64,000 nucleotides of DNA, taken from contig NZ_QWET01000003.1 in the NCBI RefSeq assembly GCF_003573545.1, positions 62,001 to 126,000 on the forward strand, written 5' to 3'. This stretch comes from Mariniphaga sediminis. GTDB lineage: Bacteria > Bacteroidota > Bacteroidia > Bacteroidales > Prolixibacteraceae. The notes below the pieces were generated by a model that was not told the origin of the DNA, did no database searches, and saw only the letters and a list, made by a program, of their open reading frames with translations. Both the position numbers and the translations under genes were made by a program. Positions 8,248 to 17,649 of the stretch are shown one piece after another (the stretch's first letter is position 1; the number at the start of each line of letters is the position of its first letter).

Positions 8248-10032
8248 TTATTTTGTCAACCGTTCAAGCCTTTTCATAATAGAAAAAATGAAGGCAGCTG
8301 AGGCCAGACAGCATATTACAAAAATGGCCCATAGTTGCCACAGTTCCAGTCGATCCCAGAAGTAGCTTCCGATTCCCAGCAGCTTATTTCCAACTGCGGT
8401 TGCCAGTAACCATCCCCCTTGCATAAGTCCCTGAAAACGGACCGGGGACACTTTTGAAACAAACGAAAGTCCCATAGGGCTGAGGAATAATTCTGCAATA
8501 GTAAGTACCAGATAGCTGTTTATTAGCCAGTAAGGAGAAACCCTGGATGTGTCAGGAACAGGTTCTCCCTGTAGTTGCACGGGCGACACTACATCGAGCG
8601 AAGCCACCAGCATGATGAGAAACCCGAAGGAGGCGATGATCATGCCAATACCTATTTTTTTCGGTGTGGAAGGCTCCTTCCCGCGGTTGGCAAGCCAGGT
8701 GAATATGCCCATTACCATGAAGGTGAGCGAAACAATAAACAACGGGTTGAACGATTGAAAAATTTCGGGTGCAATGGCATTTTCCGGTTTGCCATGGCTG
8801 AAAAAATAGTAAGAAAGAAATCCCAGTCCGGCAAAAAGAACACCTCCCAGAATGCGAATCTGTTTCTGAAGTTTCTTCCGTAACAGCATAACCAGTCCGG
8901 CAATGGCTCCGATAAAAGCAAGGATATACCAGAGGTTGAAAAACAGGTAAGTAAACGGGCCTACTGATTTTGCGGTGTAGTCACGGGCAAACATGGTTTG
9001 CGTCAGCCCGTTCTGGTGAAATGACATCCAGAAAAAAATCACAACCACAAAAACCAGCAGTAAGGCTGTTACCCGCGGACGTTCCTGTTTTGTAGATGCC
9101 TGGAGTATCCAGGCAACAAAACCGCCAAAAAGGCCGAATGCAAAAGCAATGTCGGCATTGCCAAAAAGCAGGTAAATAACCAGGGCAATTGCAACCATTG
9201 CACCTAAAGAAAGGGCAATTTTTGAGAAGCTCTTTTCTACTTTTACTTCAGGCGCTGAAGTATCTACCTCTTTTTTTGGTAGCAGTTTACTGAAGAAAAT
9301 ATAAACCAGCAGCGAAACAAGCATAGCTCCGGCAGCCACTGCAAAGGCATAATTGTAGCCTTTTGCAAAAACCTCAATGTACTCGTGGGCAAATTTGTCC
9401 ACATCGGTTACCGGTCCGTTCAAACAAACACTGTTTGCCAGCTCGGCAAACTGCGTTGAATGGGTAAGTTTTCCGCTGATAACCTGGTGGCAAAGTGCAG
9501 GCAGACTGCCATCGTGCACGAACCCGTTGGTTTTTAGCCACCAGTTACGAACACTCGTGGCGGCAAACGGCGCAAAAAAAGCGCCGATATTGATACCCAT
9601 ATAAAAAAGCAAATAGGCTTTGTCGCGTAGTTTTTCATATTTCGGATTGTCATACATTTGACCCACCACTGCCTGCAGGTTTCCTTTGAACAGACCGTTC
9701 CCAAGGGCAATGGTGAAAAGGAAAATCACTGTAAGCGAAAGCGGCATACCCGGGATGGCCATCATGGCATAACCAAGCAGCATGATAATAATACCGCTGA
9801 GGATAACCGTTTTATATTTTTTTGTGGCGTCGGCAATAATACCGCCAAGCAAGGCAAGCGCATAAATGGCAAAATAAAACCAACTGTAAATGCTCCCTGC
9901 AGTTTCTGCATTTACTCCATATTTTGCCTGGAGAAATAACACGAGAATAGCCATCATGGTATAAAAACCAAATCGTTCGCCCATATTAGCAAAAAAGGCA
10001 ACGATCAAACCTTTGGGATGATTCTTAAACAT
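8248..10032 (-). CDS. POT/PTR family proton-dependent oligopeptide transporter
   Basis: A 594-residue inner-membrane transporter of the POT (PTR2) family, taking up di- and tripeptides with protons. Seen: the first-helix signature GERFGFYTMMAILVLFL near the N terminus, the helix 4-5 motif GNGLFKGNLQAVVGQMY, FYMGINIGAFFAPF (the PTR2 signature region), a large loop between helices, and about 14 hydrophobic segments, as in the longer bacterial members. The ATG at 10030-10032 is chosen because the family starts shortly before GERF. A longer in-frame start (10140) adds 36 basic residues and overlaps a TATCTTTA promoter-like element at 10077-10084, one mismatch from the -7 consensus. Confidence 0.9.
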   Translation of the reverse strand: MFKNHPKGLIVAFFANMGERFGFYTMMAILVLFLQAKYGVNAETAGSIYSWFYFAIYALALLGGIIADATKKYKTVILSGIIIMLLGYAMMAIPGMPLSLTVIFLFTIALGNGLFKGNLQAVVGQMYDNPKYEKLRDKAYLLFYMGINIGAFFAPFAATSVRNWWLKTNGFVHDGSLPALCHQVISGKLTHSTQFAELANSVCLNGPVTDVDKFAHEYIEVFAKGYNYAFAVAAGAMLVSLLVYIFFSKLLPKKEVDTSAPEVKVEKSFSKIALSLGAMVAIALVIYLLFGNADIAFAFGLFGGFVAWILQASTKQERPRVTALLLVFVVVIFFWMSFHQNGLTQTMFARDYTAKSVGPFTYLFFNLWYILAFIGAIAGLVMLLRKKLQKQIRILGGVLFAGLGFLSYYFFSHGKPENAIAPEIFQSFNPLFIVSLTFMVMGIFTWLANRGKEPSTPKKIGIGMIIASFGFLIMLVASLDVVSPVQLQGEPVPDTSRVSPYWLINSYLVLTIAELFLSPMGLSFVSKVSPVRFQGLMQGGWLLATAVGNKLLGIGSYFWDRLELWQLWAIFVICCLASAAFIFSIMKRLERLTK

Positions 10033-10317
10033 CGGTTGCTGATTAAAATGATTTTTGATTCTTTTTTTACGGGTGATAAAGATAGTTGGATAACGGGCCT
10101 TTAAAGTGTGATATAAGTCAGTCTTTTTCCCTGATTTCAAAAAAAAGTCACATCCGGGTTAACTGTTTCTGTCAATTTATATTTTTGAAGTGAATGGGAA
10201 TGTTACAGAAGATATTTTTAAAAATGATGTACTTTTATAGCTTGAATCACTTATGTATTAAATGCCAGAAGTGAAATAACTACTAATTACTAAAACAATA
10301 ACAAAAATTAGAGACCA

Positions 10318-12264
10318 ATGAAGTATGTTTTTCTTTTCTCAATGATCTTTCTAATGCTCCACGTAAATGCGAAGGACTATTCTGTTCAATCTCCGTCAGG
10401 AAGGATGGAAGTAAAAATATCGGTGGAGGAAGCTATTCAATATTCCGTTTTTCTTCATGGTGCGGAAATCATTTCACCATCGCCAGTTTCTTTGACACTG
10501 GAGGATGAAGTACTGGGACAGAATGCCAGGGTGAAGAAGGCCCGGACCATTTCGGTAGATGAAAAAATAGTGCCGGTTGTTGCCTGTAAATTTGCCCAAA
10601 TTGAAGATACGTATAACCAAATGACCCTTTCTTTTAAAGGGTACAATCTGATTTTTCGCGCCTATGACGAGGGAGTGGCTTATCGGTGGGAAGTTACCAA
10701 AGACGGCCCGCTGAAGGTGATGCAAGAGTTGGCATCTTTTACTTTTCCTGCCGATCACCGGGTTTGGTTTCCGGAGGAAGAGAGTATGTTTTCTCACCAG
10801 GAGCGTATGTATCTCGATGTAAAACTATCTGAAATCACTCCCGAAAGGTTTGCCTCTACCGGATTATTGGTGGATTGCGGGAATAACGTAAAGGTTTACA
10901 TCTCTGAGTCAGACTTGATTACCGATTATGCCGGCATGTTTTTAAAAGGTTCTGCTGAAAATCCTTACCGGTTGGAAGGAAAATATGCTGGTGTGGTGTT
11001 GAAAGAAGACAGGCGCAACGACCGGGATGTGGCTCCGGTAAAGCATGCAGATTATATCGCAGAACTGGAAGGCCCTAAAAGTTTTCCGTGGCGTGCAATG
11101 ATCATTTCTGATGATGATAAGCAACTGGTGGAGTCGGAACTGATTTTTAAACTGGCACCTGAAAACGTACTGGAAGACACCGAATGGATCAAACCCGGCA
11201 AGGTAGCCTGGGACTGGTGGAATGCACTCAATATCTACGGGGTTGATTTTGAGTCGGGAGTTAACAATAACACATACAAATATTACATCGACTTTGCTGC
11301 AAAATACGGCCTCGATTATATCATTCTCGACGAGGGCTGGTATCACCTTGAGAATATTATGGATGTTGTGGATGAAATTGATGTTCAGGAGTTGGTGGAC
11401 TACGGAAAGGAAAAAAATGTGGGCGTTATTCTTTGGGTAGTCTGGAAAGCGCTGGATGATAAATTTACCGAAGCGCTCGATCAGTTTGAAAAATGGGGAG
11501 TGAAAGGGATTAAGATAGATTTTATGCAACGTGACGACCAGTATATGGTGAATTTCTATGAAAAAGTTGCCCGTGAATGTGCCCAACGGAAACTGCTGGT
11601 GGATTACCATGGCGCTTACAAACCGACCGGTCTTCAGCGCAAATATCCCAACGTGGTTTCTTTTGAAGGGTTAAAAGGGCTGGAGAATAGCAAGTGGTCT
11701 GAGCAGCCCGATCCGGAGCACAATCTGACCTTGCCGTTTATCCGCATGGTGGCAGGGCCCATGGATTATACACCCGGAGCCATGCTGAACGCCAATAAAG
11801 AGAATTTCCGTATTATTTTTAATGCTCCAATGAGTCCCGGAACCCGTTGCCACCAGTTGGCTATGTATGCTGTATTTGAGAGCCCGTTGCAAATGCTTAC
11901 TGACAATCCGTCGAACTACTACCGGGAGCCGGAGTGCATGGAGTTTTTGAAGCAGGTACCTACCGTTTGGGACGAAACCCGTGTACTGGAAGCCAAAGTG
12001 AGCGACTACATTTTAGTGGCCCGCCGTTTGGGTGAAACCTGGTATGTGGGTGCCATGACCGATTGGTCTCCCCGTGAAATGGAGCTGGATCTCGGGTTTC
12101 TCGACTCCGGAAATTTCAAAATGCAGGTGTGGAAAGACGGCGTGAATGCAGACAAACATGCGGCAGATTTTAGCCAGGAAGAGGTGAATGTAACCAAATC
12201 ATCTAAAATTAAAATCGAAATGGCTCCCGGTGGTGGATGGGCTGCAATAATTAAAAGAAATTAG
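10318..12264 (+). CDS. Glycoside hydrolase family 97 enzyme
   Basis: A 648-residue GH97 alpha-glycosidase with signal peptide (1-18, ending NAKD). Layout: N-terminal beta-sandwich (about 20-270), catalytic TIM barrel (about 280-550) beginning KPGKVAWDWWNALNIYG, and a C-terminal beta domain ending APGGGWAA. The barrel has GVKGIKIDFMQRDDQ with Asp401 at the position of the nucleophile described for retaining GH97 alpha-galactosidase-like members, and VSFEGLKGLE with Glu450 as candidate acid/base; inverting SusB-type members use other glutamates. I therefore favour a retaining enzyme, possibly an alpha-galactosidase, but this is inference. It is followed 100 bp later by a secreted TIM-barrel protein, with one terminator after both, so they are probably an operon. 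Confidence 0.9.
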   Translation: MKYVFLFSMIFLMLHVNAKDYSVQSPSGRMEVKISVEEAIQYSVFLHGAEIISPSPVSLTLEDEVLGQNARVKKARTISVDEKIVPVVACKFAQIEDTYNQMTLSFKGYNLIFRAYDEGVAYRWEVTKDGPLKVMQELASFTFPADHRVWFPEEESMFSHQERMYLDVKLSEITPERFASTGLLVDCGNNVKVYISESDLITDYAGMFLKGSAENPYRLEGKYAGVVLKEDRRNDRDVAPVKHADYIAELEGPKSFPWRAMIISDDDKQLVESELIFKLAPENVLEDTEWIKPGKVAWDWWNALNIYGVDFESGVNNNTYKYYIDFAAKYGLDYIILDEGWYHLENIMDVVDEIDVQELVDYGKEKNVGVILWVVWKALDDKFTEALDQFEKWGVKGIKIDFMQRDDQYMVNFYEKVARECAQRKLLVDYHGAYKPTGLQRKYPNVVSFEGLKGLENSKWSEQPDPEHNLTLPFIRMVAGPMDYTPGAMLNANKENFRIIFNAPMSPGTRCHQLAMYAVFESPLQMLTDNPSNYYREPECMEFLKQVPTVWDETRVLEAKVSDYILVARRLGETWYVGAMTDWSPREMELDLGFLDSGNFKMQVWKDGVNADKHAADFSQEEVNVTKSSKIKIEMAPGGGWAAIIKRN

Positions 12265-12364
12265 GAATCGGGGTTTTGCTGGTTTCTTTGGTGATTGCTC
12301 CGCCAAAGAAACATCGTCATTACTTAGGTTCATTTATGTTGAAATACAATTAAAACCATAACCA

Positions 12365-13294
12365 ATGGAAAGAAGGAATTTTATTAAAAATGCCGCAGCC
12401 AGTGGAGTTGCAATGGCTGGACTCGGAAATGTATGGAGCGCTGGAGCGTCGGAGAAAATGACCACCAACGAAGCCAGGTTTAAGTTGAAGTATGCCCCTC
12501 ATCTGGGAACATTTGCGGCACATGCAGGGAAAGACCCCATTGACAATATTAAGTTTATTGCGGATCAGGGGTTCAGGGCCATTTTCGATAACGGGCTTAT
12601 GAAAAAGCCGCCTGAGTTGCAGGAAAAGATTGCCAGCGAACTGGATCGTCTTGGAATGGATTTAGGTCCTTTCGTGCTGTATGCCGATTTTAGTGTAAAG
12701 TCTTTTGTTTTACAGGATGCGGAAATAAAAGAGATGCTAAAAAAGAAAATGCAGGAAGCCCTTGAGGTGCAAAAACGTACCAATGTAAAAACAGCTTTGG
12801 TTGTACCCGGGCGTTACGATGAAAAGTTGCACTGGGATTATCAAACAGCCAATGTGATAGACAACATGCGTTTATGTTGCGACGTTGTGGGAGATTCCGG
12901 CCTTGAACTGGTTATGGAACCATTGAATGCCCTTACCAATCATCCTGGTTTATTCCTTACCCGGATGCCACAGGCCAAGATGATTTGTGTGGCTGTGGAC
13001 CATCCCAGTTGTAAAATTGTAAATGACATTTACCACCAGCAAATTACGGAAGGGAACATTATTCCAAACATTGATATGAGTTGGAATTACATTTCCGCCT
13101 TCCACATTGGCGATAATCCGGGTCGTAATGAACCCACTACCGGAGAAATTAACTACAAAAATATTTTCAAACACATCTACCACAAAGGTTACGACGGAGT
13201 GCTTTGCTGTGAGCACGGGAAAAGTATTCCGGGCAAAGAAGGGGAGTTGGCTTTTATTAAAGCCTACCGGGAAATGGATGCGTTTGAAATTTGA
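12365..13294 (+). CDS. Secreted sugar isomerase/epimerase-like TIM barrel protein (hydroxypyruvate isomerase-like)
   Basis: A 309-residue protein of the xylose isomerase-like TIM barrel superfamily, closest in pattern to hydroxypyruvate isomerase (Hyi). Seen: a twin-arginine-type leader (RRNFIKNAAASG, 3-14, then a hydrophobic stretch); barrel strands with LELVMEPLN (metal-binding Glu), VNDIYHQQ, ISAFHIGDNPGRNEPTTGEINY (the His-x-Gly-D-x-P-GR-EPG-GEINY block of Hyi proteins), and CCEHGKS near the C terminus. It probably binds a divalent metal and acts on a sugar-like compound outside the cytoplasm; the substrate is unknown. The GH97 gene upstream suggests a shared carbohydrate role. Confidence 0.8.
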   Translation: MERRNFIKNAAASGVAMAGLGNVWSAGASEKMTTNEARFKLKYAPHLGTFAAHAGKDPIDNIKFIADQGFRAIFDNGLMKKPPELQEKIASELDRLGMDLGPFVLYADFSVKSFVLQDAEIKEMLKKKMQEALEVQKRTNVKTALVVPGRYDEKLHWDYQTANVIDNMRLCCDVVGDSGLELVMEPLNALTNHPGLFLTRMPQAKMICVAVDHPSCKIVNDIYHQQITEGNIIPNIDMSWNYISAFHIGDNPGRNEPTTGEINYKNIFKHIYHKGYDGVLCCEHGKSIPGKEGELAFIKAYREMDAFEI

Positions 13295-13352
13295 ATCCAC
13301 GGAAAGTTCGTCTGCTGACTTGTGTTGACGTACTGACTTTTTTCGTAGAATA

Positions 13353-13390
13353 AGTGAGCTGGTGTGTCGGAAGCCGCCAGCTCATTTTAT
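13353..13390 (+). terminator. Rho-independent terminator after the GH97 pair
   Basis: TGAGCTGG (13355-13362) pairs perfectly with CCAGCTCA (13377-13384) and is followed by a T-rich tail ATTTTATAT. It ends the GH97/TIM-barrel transcription unit. Confidence 0.75.
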
Positions 13391-13444
13391 ATCCTTTCGC
13401 TTGTTGACTGGCGATTCTTAGCGAACAGTTATTTTATGAGGGAT

Positions 13445-13786
13445 TCAGTGAAAGAGCTTGTTTAAAGCGCAGGTATATTGTTTTTTTCGAAAGGGAAGTA
13501 CCGTCCAAATTTTTTTGCCCAGAAATTGCCCTATAAAAAAGCTGCCCAGCAGAAACGGCGCCAGCGACCAGGTCAATTCCAGATGATGAAACTGACGGAT
13601 GAGGATAATTAGCGGCACCGGTGCATGAATGGCAACAAACCAGCAAACGGAAAGTTTTTGCAGCCCGCCACGCAGGTAGCCAAATGGCAGGTTGATGAGG
13701 ATAGTGGCCAGGCAGGTATAAAATACGCGCCATTCAAGGCTCAGCATGTTGCTGAAAAAAAGCATATTGCCGGTATCCGGATTCAT
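13445..13786 (-). CDS. Small membrane protein coupled to hemF
   Basis: A 113-residue predicted inner-membrane protein with three hydrophobic segments (about 16-38, 46-68 and 72-95) and a basic C terminus. I do not recognise a named family. Its ATG overlaps the hemF stop in an ATGA arrangement (13783-13786), so translation is probably coupled to hemF. The conserved-looking feature is a Pro/Arg/Gly motif LPFGYLRGG between helices 1 and 2, followed by HAPVPLIILIR. An overlapping open frame at 13434-13733 on the same strand lacks this membrane pattern. Function unknown; a link with heme metabolism is only positional. Confidence 0.65.
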   Translation of the reverse strand: MNPDTGNMLFFSNMLSLEWRVFYTCLATILINLPFGYLRGGLQKLSVCWFVAIHAPVPLIILIRQFHHLELTWSLAPFLLGSFFIGQFLGKKIWTVLPFRKKQYTCALNKLFH

Positions 13787-14694
13787 GTAGGTTTGGAATT
13801 AAAATGTATCCAGTCTATCCCCTTTTTTAATAATCCGAGTGTGTTTTCCTCAAAACCGCCGGGTTCTGGCGAATAATTGTACTTCCAGGATGCATTTGCG
13901 GGAAGACTTGCAAGAATCGATTCGGTGTTTCCTCCCGATTCCAACCCGAATTTGGTGCCCCGGTCATGTACCAGGTTAAATTCCACATACCGTCCACGAC
14001 GCAGTAACTGCCATTCTTTTTCACTTTCAGAATAAGAGCGGTGGCCGTTTTTTTTCATATATCCCACGTAGATATCAGGGTAGAGTAGTGACAGGCTTTT
14101 TGTAAATTCAAAAAGCTTTTCAAACTCTTCGGAACTTCCGGGTTTGAGCCGGTCGAAAAAAATACCGCCCACGCCACGGGTTTCGTTACGGTGAGGCAAA
14201 AAGTAATAATCGTCTGCCCACTGTTTATAGTCCTGATAGAAACGGGTATCGAACCGGTCACAGGTTTCCTTTAGTAAATGATGAAACGAAATAGCATCCT
14301 CTGGTTCAATAATATGTGGTGTGAGATCGATTCCACCGCCAAACCACGAAATTCCATTGTCAAGTGCAAAGTAGCGCACGTTCATATGAATAATGGGCAT
14401 CCATGGGTTTTGCGGATGGATAATGGAGGAGATGCCGGTGGCGGCATAATGTTGTGCATTTTCGCCCAGTATTTTTTTCATTTCCGGCGAATATTTTCCT
14501 TTCACAAAAGAAAAGTTTACGGCTCCTTTTTCAATAATATTCCCGTTTTGAAAAATGGCGGTAGTCCCTCCGCCAATTTCTTTTTCCCACTGATCGCTAC
14601 TGAACTTTCCTTTGCCATCGGCTGATTCCAGCGTGTTGCAAATTTTTTTCTGAAGGTCAGAGTAGGTACGGGCTATTTTTTCAATTTTATTCAT
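13783..14694 (-). CDS. hemF: Oxygen-dependent coproporphyrinogen III oxidase
   Basis: A 303-residue HemF, which oxidatively decarboxylates coproporphyrinogen III to protoporphyrinogen IX using molecular oxygen. Family blocks are all present: NPWMPIIHMNVRYF, WFGGGIDLTPHI, RNETRGVGGIFFD, YVEFNLVHDRGTKFGL and the C-terminal SLPANASWKYNY. It is the last heme gene of this cluster and is separated from hemE by the abiE toxin-antitoxin pair, which runs the opposite way. The use of HemF implies an organism that meets oxygen. A small membrane gene is translationally coupled downstream. Confidence 0.96.
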   Translation of the reverse strand: MNKIEKIARTYSDLQKKICNTLESADGKGKFSSDQWEKEIGGGTTAIFQNGNIIEKGAVNFSFVKGKYSPEMKKILGENAQHYAATGISSIIHPQNPWMPIIHMNVRYFALDNGISWFGGGIDLTPHIIEPEDAISFHHLLKETCDRFDTRFYQDYKQWADDYYFLPHRNETRGVGGIFFDRLKPGSSEEFEKLFEFTKSLSLLYPDIYVGYMKKNGHRSYSESEKEWQLLRRGRYVEFNLVHDRGTKFGLESGGNTESILASLPANASWKYNYSPEPGGFEENTLGLLKKGIDWIHFNSKPT

Positions 14695-14951
14695 GTTTCT
14701 TTAACCGATGTAACCTAAAAAACTATTTTTCCTTTTTAGCGTGGTTTCCTGTTCGTGCTTTTCAGAAAACATACGCTCAAAAAAAGAGATGATGTTGTAT
14801 TTAACAGCCTGCGTGTAGTATTGTTTTCTTAGGCACAGTAAAAAGGCAAGATACAACATATTGTTTTTCACATAAAGTATATTGAAAAAAACCGCAGTAA
14901 AAATTTGAGAAAAGTATCGTTTTTTGCTACTTTTATCGAAAAATTACTAAA

Positions 14952-15743
14952 GTGAATGCAAAGAAATATATCAAATATTTATTGTCAGTAGAAGATTATT
15001 CCTTTTCACTTGAAGAAATTGCAGGGAAAACTGATGGCAATGGTACCTCATTAAAATTTGAACTGTTGAGACTTGCAGAAAAAGGGGAGATTATTAATCT
15101 CCGAAAAGGGTTTTATCTGATCATTACTCCAAGATATTCATCAGCGCAAAAATTACCGATCCAGCTTTATTGTGAGAAACTATTTACCTTTTTGGAAAGA
15201 AATTATTATGTCGCTCTTTTTTCTGCTGCAAAGTTTTATGGAGCAGGTCATCAGCAAATTCAGCGAGATTATATTGTAACTGAAAGGCCTAAATTTAATG
15301 ACATCTCAAAGAACAACTTTGATATACGTTTTTTTACAACAAGCAAATGGTCTGAAAAAAATATTCAGATTAAAAAATCGGATGCTGGTATTTTTAAAAT
15401 ATCCGGCCCGGCTTTAACAATAGCTGATTTAATTCATCATCAAAGTAAGCTGGGGGGAATAAACAGGGTATTTTCAGTAGTAGAGGAACTTACTGAAGAA
15501 TTAAAAGAACCTGATTTACTTGAGTTATTGAAATGGTATCCCAGTAAAAGTACTCTGCAACGTTTTGGGTTTTTACTTGAGGAATTAGGAATTAGTAAAA
15601 ATTTTCAGGATATCATATATGATAGCTTAAAGCCAGTGAAAATATTTCCGGTTTTGTTAAGCCCAAAATCTGACGAAAAACCGGGAGCTGTTAATAATAA
15701 ATGGAAGGTTGATGTGAATGTAAAATTGGAAAGTGATTTATGA
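14952..15743 (+). CDS. abiEi: AbiEi-type antitoxin (type IV toxin-antitoxin)
   Basis: A 263-residue protein resembling AbiEi, the antitoxin and autorepressor of the AbiE type IV system. Seen: an N-terminal winged-helix region (about 1-60, with SLEEIAGKT and LLRLAEKGEIINLRKGFYLI), then a larger domain with the family's YYVALFSAAKFYGAGHQQ and a later GPALTIADLIHHQSKLGG motif. Translation starts at GTG (14952). Its stop overlaps the toxin gene start by 4 bp, the standard coupled arrangement. AbiE systems act as phage-abortive defence and element stabilisers; AbiEi does not bind the toxin but counteracts it and represses the operon. Confidence 0.85.
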   Translation: MNAKKYIKYLLSVEDYSFSLEEIAGKTDGNGTSLKFELLRLAEKGEIINLRKGFYLIITPRYSSAQKLPIQLYCEKLFTFLERNYYVALFSAAKFYGAGHQQIQRDYIVTERPKFNDISKNNFDIRFFTTSKWSEKNIQIKKSDAGIFKISGPALTIADLIHHQSKLGGINRVFSVVEELTEELKEPDLLELLKWYPSKSTLQRFGFLLEELGISKNFQDIIYDSLKPVKIFPVLLSPKSDEKPGAVNNKWKVDVNVKLESDL

Positions 15744-16531
15744 TTCCGAGGCCTTATATCGCAAAATGGCAGGAATATGCCCCCTGGAAAGAATTTGCAC
15801 AGGTGGAACAGGATTTAATTATCTCGCGTGTTCTCGTTGAGATATTTAACGACGAGTTCCTGCTGGAAAATCTGGCATTTAGGGGAGGAACTGCCTTGCA
15901 TAAACTATATCTCAGTCCTGCCCCACGATATTCCGAAGACATTGATTTGGTTCAAATTAAGCCAGGCCCCATAAAACCAATAATGCAGCGAATAGGCGAA
16001 GTTATTTCGTTTTTTGAAGAAGAAAGAACAACACAGGTTAGAGGGCATGGAGCAAAAGTGCTTTATCGTTTTACTTCGGAGTATGAAGAAATACGGATGC
16101 GATTGAAGTTGGAAATAAATTGTAAAGAACACTTTAATGTACTTGGATGGGTAGATTTTCCTTTTGAAGTAAGCAGCGAATGGTTTACGGGGAAAACTCA
16201 AATAAAAACTTATACGCTAAATGAGCTGTTAGGGACAAAATTAAGAGCCTTATACCAACGAAGCAAAGGACGAGACTTGTTTGATTTAAGTTATGCCCGT
16301 CAAAATTTGGAGTTGAACTATGTGCAAATAATAAAATGCTTTAGAGAATATACCTCATTTTCAACAGGGAAAAGATCTCCCGGTAAAAGGGAATTTTTAT
16401 TGAATGTTGAAGAAAAGGAAAACAGCCCGGAATTTAGTGGAGATATAGAAGGCTTATTGCGACCGGAGATTTTTTACAATCCGGGCGAAGCTTTCGAATG
16501 GGTAAAATCAGAACTAATTGAAAGAATTTAA
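15740..16531 (+). CDS. abiEii: AbiEii-type nucleotidyltransferase toxin
   Basis: A 263-residue nucleotidyltransferase-fold toxin of the AbiEii/AbiGii family. The diagnostic motifs are present: NLAFRGGTALHKLYL (GG-T-LHK) at about 35-49 and RYSEDIDLV at about 55-63, the Ser-Asp-Asp-type metal site, plus the later TYTLNELLGTKLRALYQRSKGRDLFDL (helix with Lys and the RDLFDL motif). Family members use NTPs to modify cellular RNA; tRNA is the target shown for related toxins, but this one's target is unknown. It is translationally coupled to the antitoxin and converges with hemE with only 28 bp between stops. Confidence 0.88.
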   Translation: MIPRPYIAKWQEYAPWKEFAQVEQDLIISRVLVEIFNDEFLLENLAFRGGTALHKLYLSPAPRYSEDIDLVQIKPGPIKPIMQRIGEVISFFEEERTTQVRGHGAKVLYRFTSEYEEIRMRLKLEINCKEHFNVLGWVDFPFEVSSEWFTGKTQIKTYTLNELLGTKLRALYQRSKGRDLFDLSYARQNLELNYVQIIKCFREYTSFSTGKRSPGKREFLLNVEEKENSPEFSGDIEGLLRPEIFYNPGEAFEWVKSELIERI

Positions 16532-16559
16532 GAGATACTATAGTGAAGTCCGTTAAAAT

Positions 16560-17597
16560 TCAGCTATTTCGTTTCCAATCAGTATTTTTTACCCAGTCTG
16601 CTAAAAACAATGCGTTCTCAAACGGCAACCCCGGAATAAATCCGTGCCCCAGATTAAAAATCCAGTTTTGGTGTTGGTTTCCGAACTCAATGTAATTGTT
16701 CAGGGTTCTTTCTATCTCCTCGCGGCTGGCAAACAGCAGACGCGGATCAATGTTGCCCTGTAACCCTATGTCATTGTGCACCAGTTTTCTGGCTGTCGTC
16801 AGAGGTGTCTGCCAGTCGATGCTCAGAAAATCGCAATGTTCGGGAGTGATTTCAGCAATACCGGTTCCCACACCTTTCGGGAAAAAGATAAAAGGGATAT
16901 TCTCTTCACGCACAGCTGCCGCAATTTTTTTTGTTGCCGGTAAAAACAGTTTTTTATACATGTCGAACGGCAGCAGTCCGGCGTGTGTATCGAAAAGCTG
17001 GAACACCTCCACTCCGTGCCTGATTTGCTCTTTTGCATAAATGATGGAAAGTGTTGTGATGGCATCCACCAATTTTTGGGTTGTTTCCGGGTTTTGGTAG
17101 ATGAATTTGACCGCATCGGGGAAATCGCCTTTGCGGCCCAGGCCTTGCAGCATAAACAGCAGTACAGTAAGCGGCGCCCCGCAGAAGCCAATCAGCGGGG
17201 TATTTGCCGGCCTTGTTTTGATAATCTCATCTACTACATCGTAAATATAGAATAGCTTCTCTGGGTTAGGATTCAGGTTCTCCAGCGGGTTTTTGCGCTG
17301 TGCCAGTGGTTTTTCAAAAACAGGCCCGGCATCAGTAAAGTCAAGCCCCATGCCCATAGCGTAGGGAATAACCAGGATGTCGCTGAACAGAATGGCTGCA
17401 TCCACCCCTAAATCATAAACCGGCAAAAGAGTAACCTCTGCTGCAACTTTGGGGTTTTGCATCATCTGCCAGAAGGAATACTTTTCCTTTATTTTCAGGT
17501 ACGAAGGTAAAACCCTGCCCGCCTGGCGCATAAACCAAACGGGGGGGCGCGACGTAGGCTTTCCTTTTAAGGTCTGTAACAAAATGGGTTCCGGCAT
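16560..17597 (-). CDS. hemE: Uroporphyrinogen decarboxylase
   Basis: A 345-residue HemE, converting uroporphyrinogen III to coproporphyrinogen III by removing four acetate carboxyls. Both family signatures are present: PVWFMRQAGRVLPSY at about 19-33 and GFCGAPLTVLLFMLQG at about 142-157. The C-terminal block has GLQGNIDPRLLF and FNLGHGFIPG. It follows hemL after 52 bp on the same strand and is the last gene of the contiguous hemA-C-D-B-L-E run. Cytosolic enzyme, no cofactor. Confidence 0.97.
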   Translation of the reverse strand: MPEPILLQTLKGKPTSRPPVWFMRQAGRVLPSYLKIKEKYSFWQMMQNPKVAAEVTLLPVYDLGVDAAILFSDILVIPYAMGMGLDFTDAGPVFEKPLAQRKNPLENLNPNPEKLFYIYDVVDEIIKTRPANTPLIGFCGAPLTVLLFMLQGLGRKGDFPDAVKFIYQNPETTQKLVDAITTLSIIYAKEQIRHGVEVFQLFDTHAGLLPFDMYKKLFLPATKKIAAAVREENIPFIFFPKGVGTGIAEITPEHCDFLSIDWQTPLTTARKLVHNDIGLQGNIDPRLLFASREEIERTLNNYIEFGNQHQNWIFNLGHGFIPGLPFENALFLADWVKNTDWKRNS

Positions 17598-17649
17598 TAT
17601 CCTAACTAATTTTAATTATTTTTTTAGTGCTTCTATCCTCTCTTAAAAT

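Noticed and set aside
13434-13733. A 99-codon minus-strand frame overlapping the small hemF-coupled membrane gene
   Set aside because: The other frame has three clean hydrophobic segments and an ATGA overlap with hemF; this one has neither.
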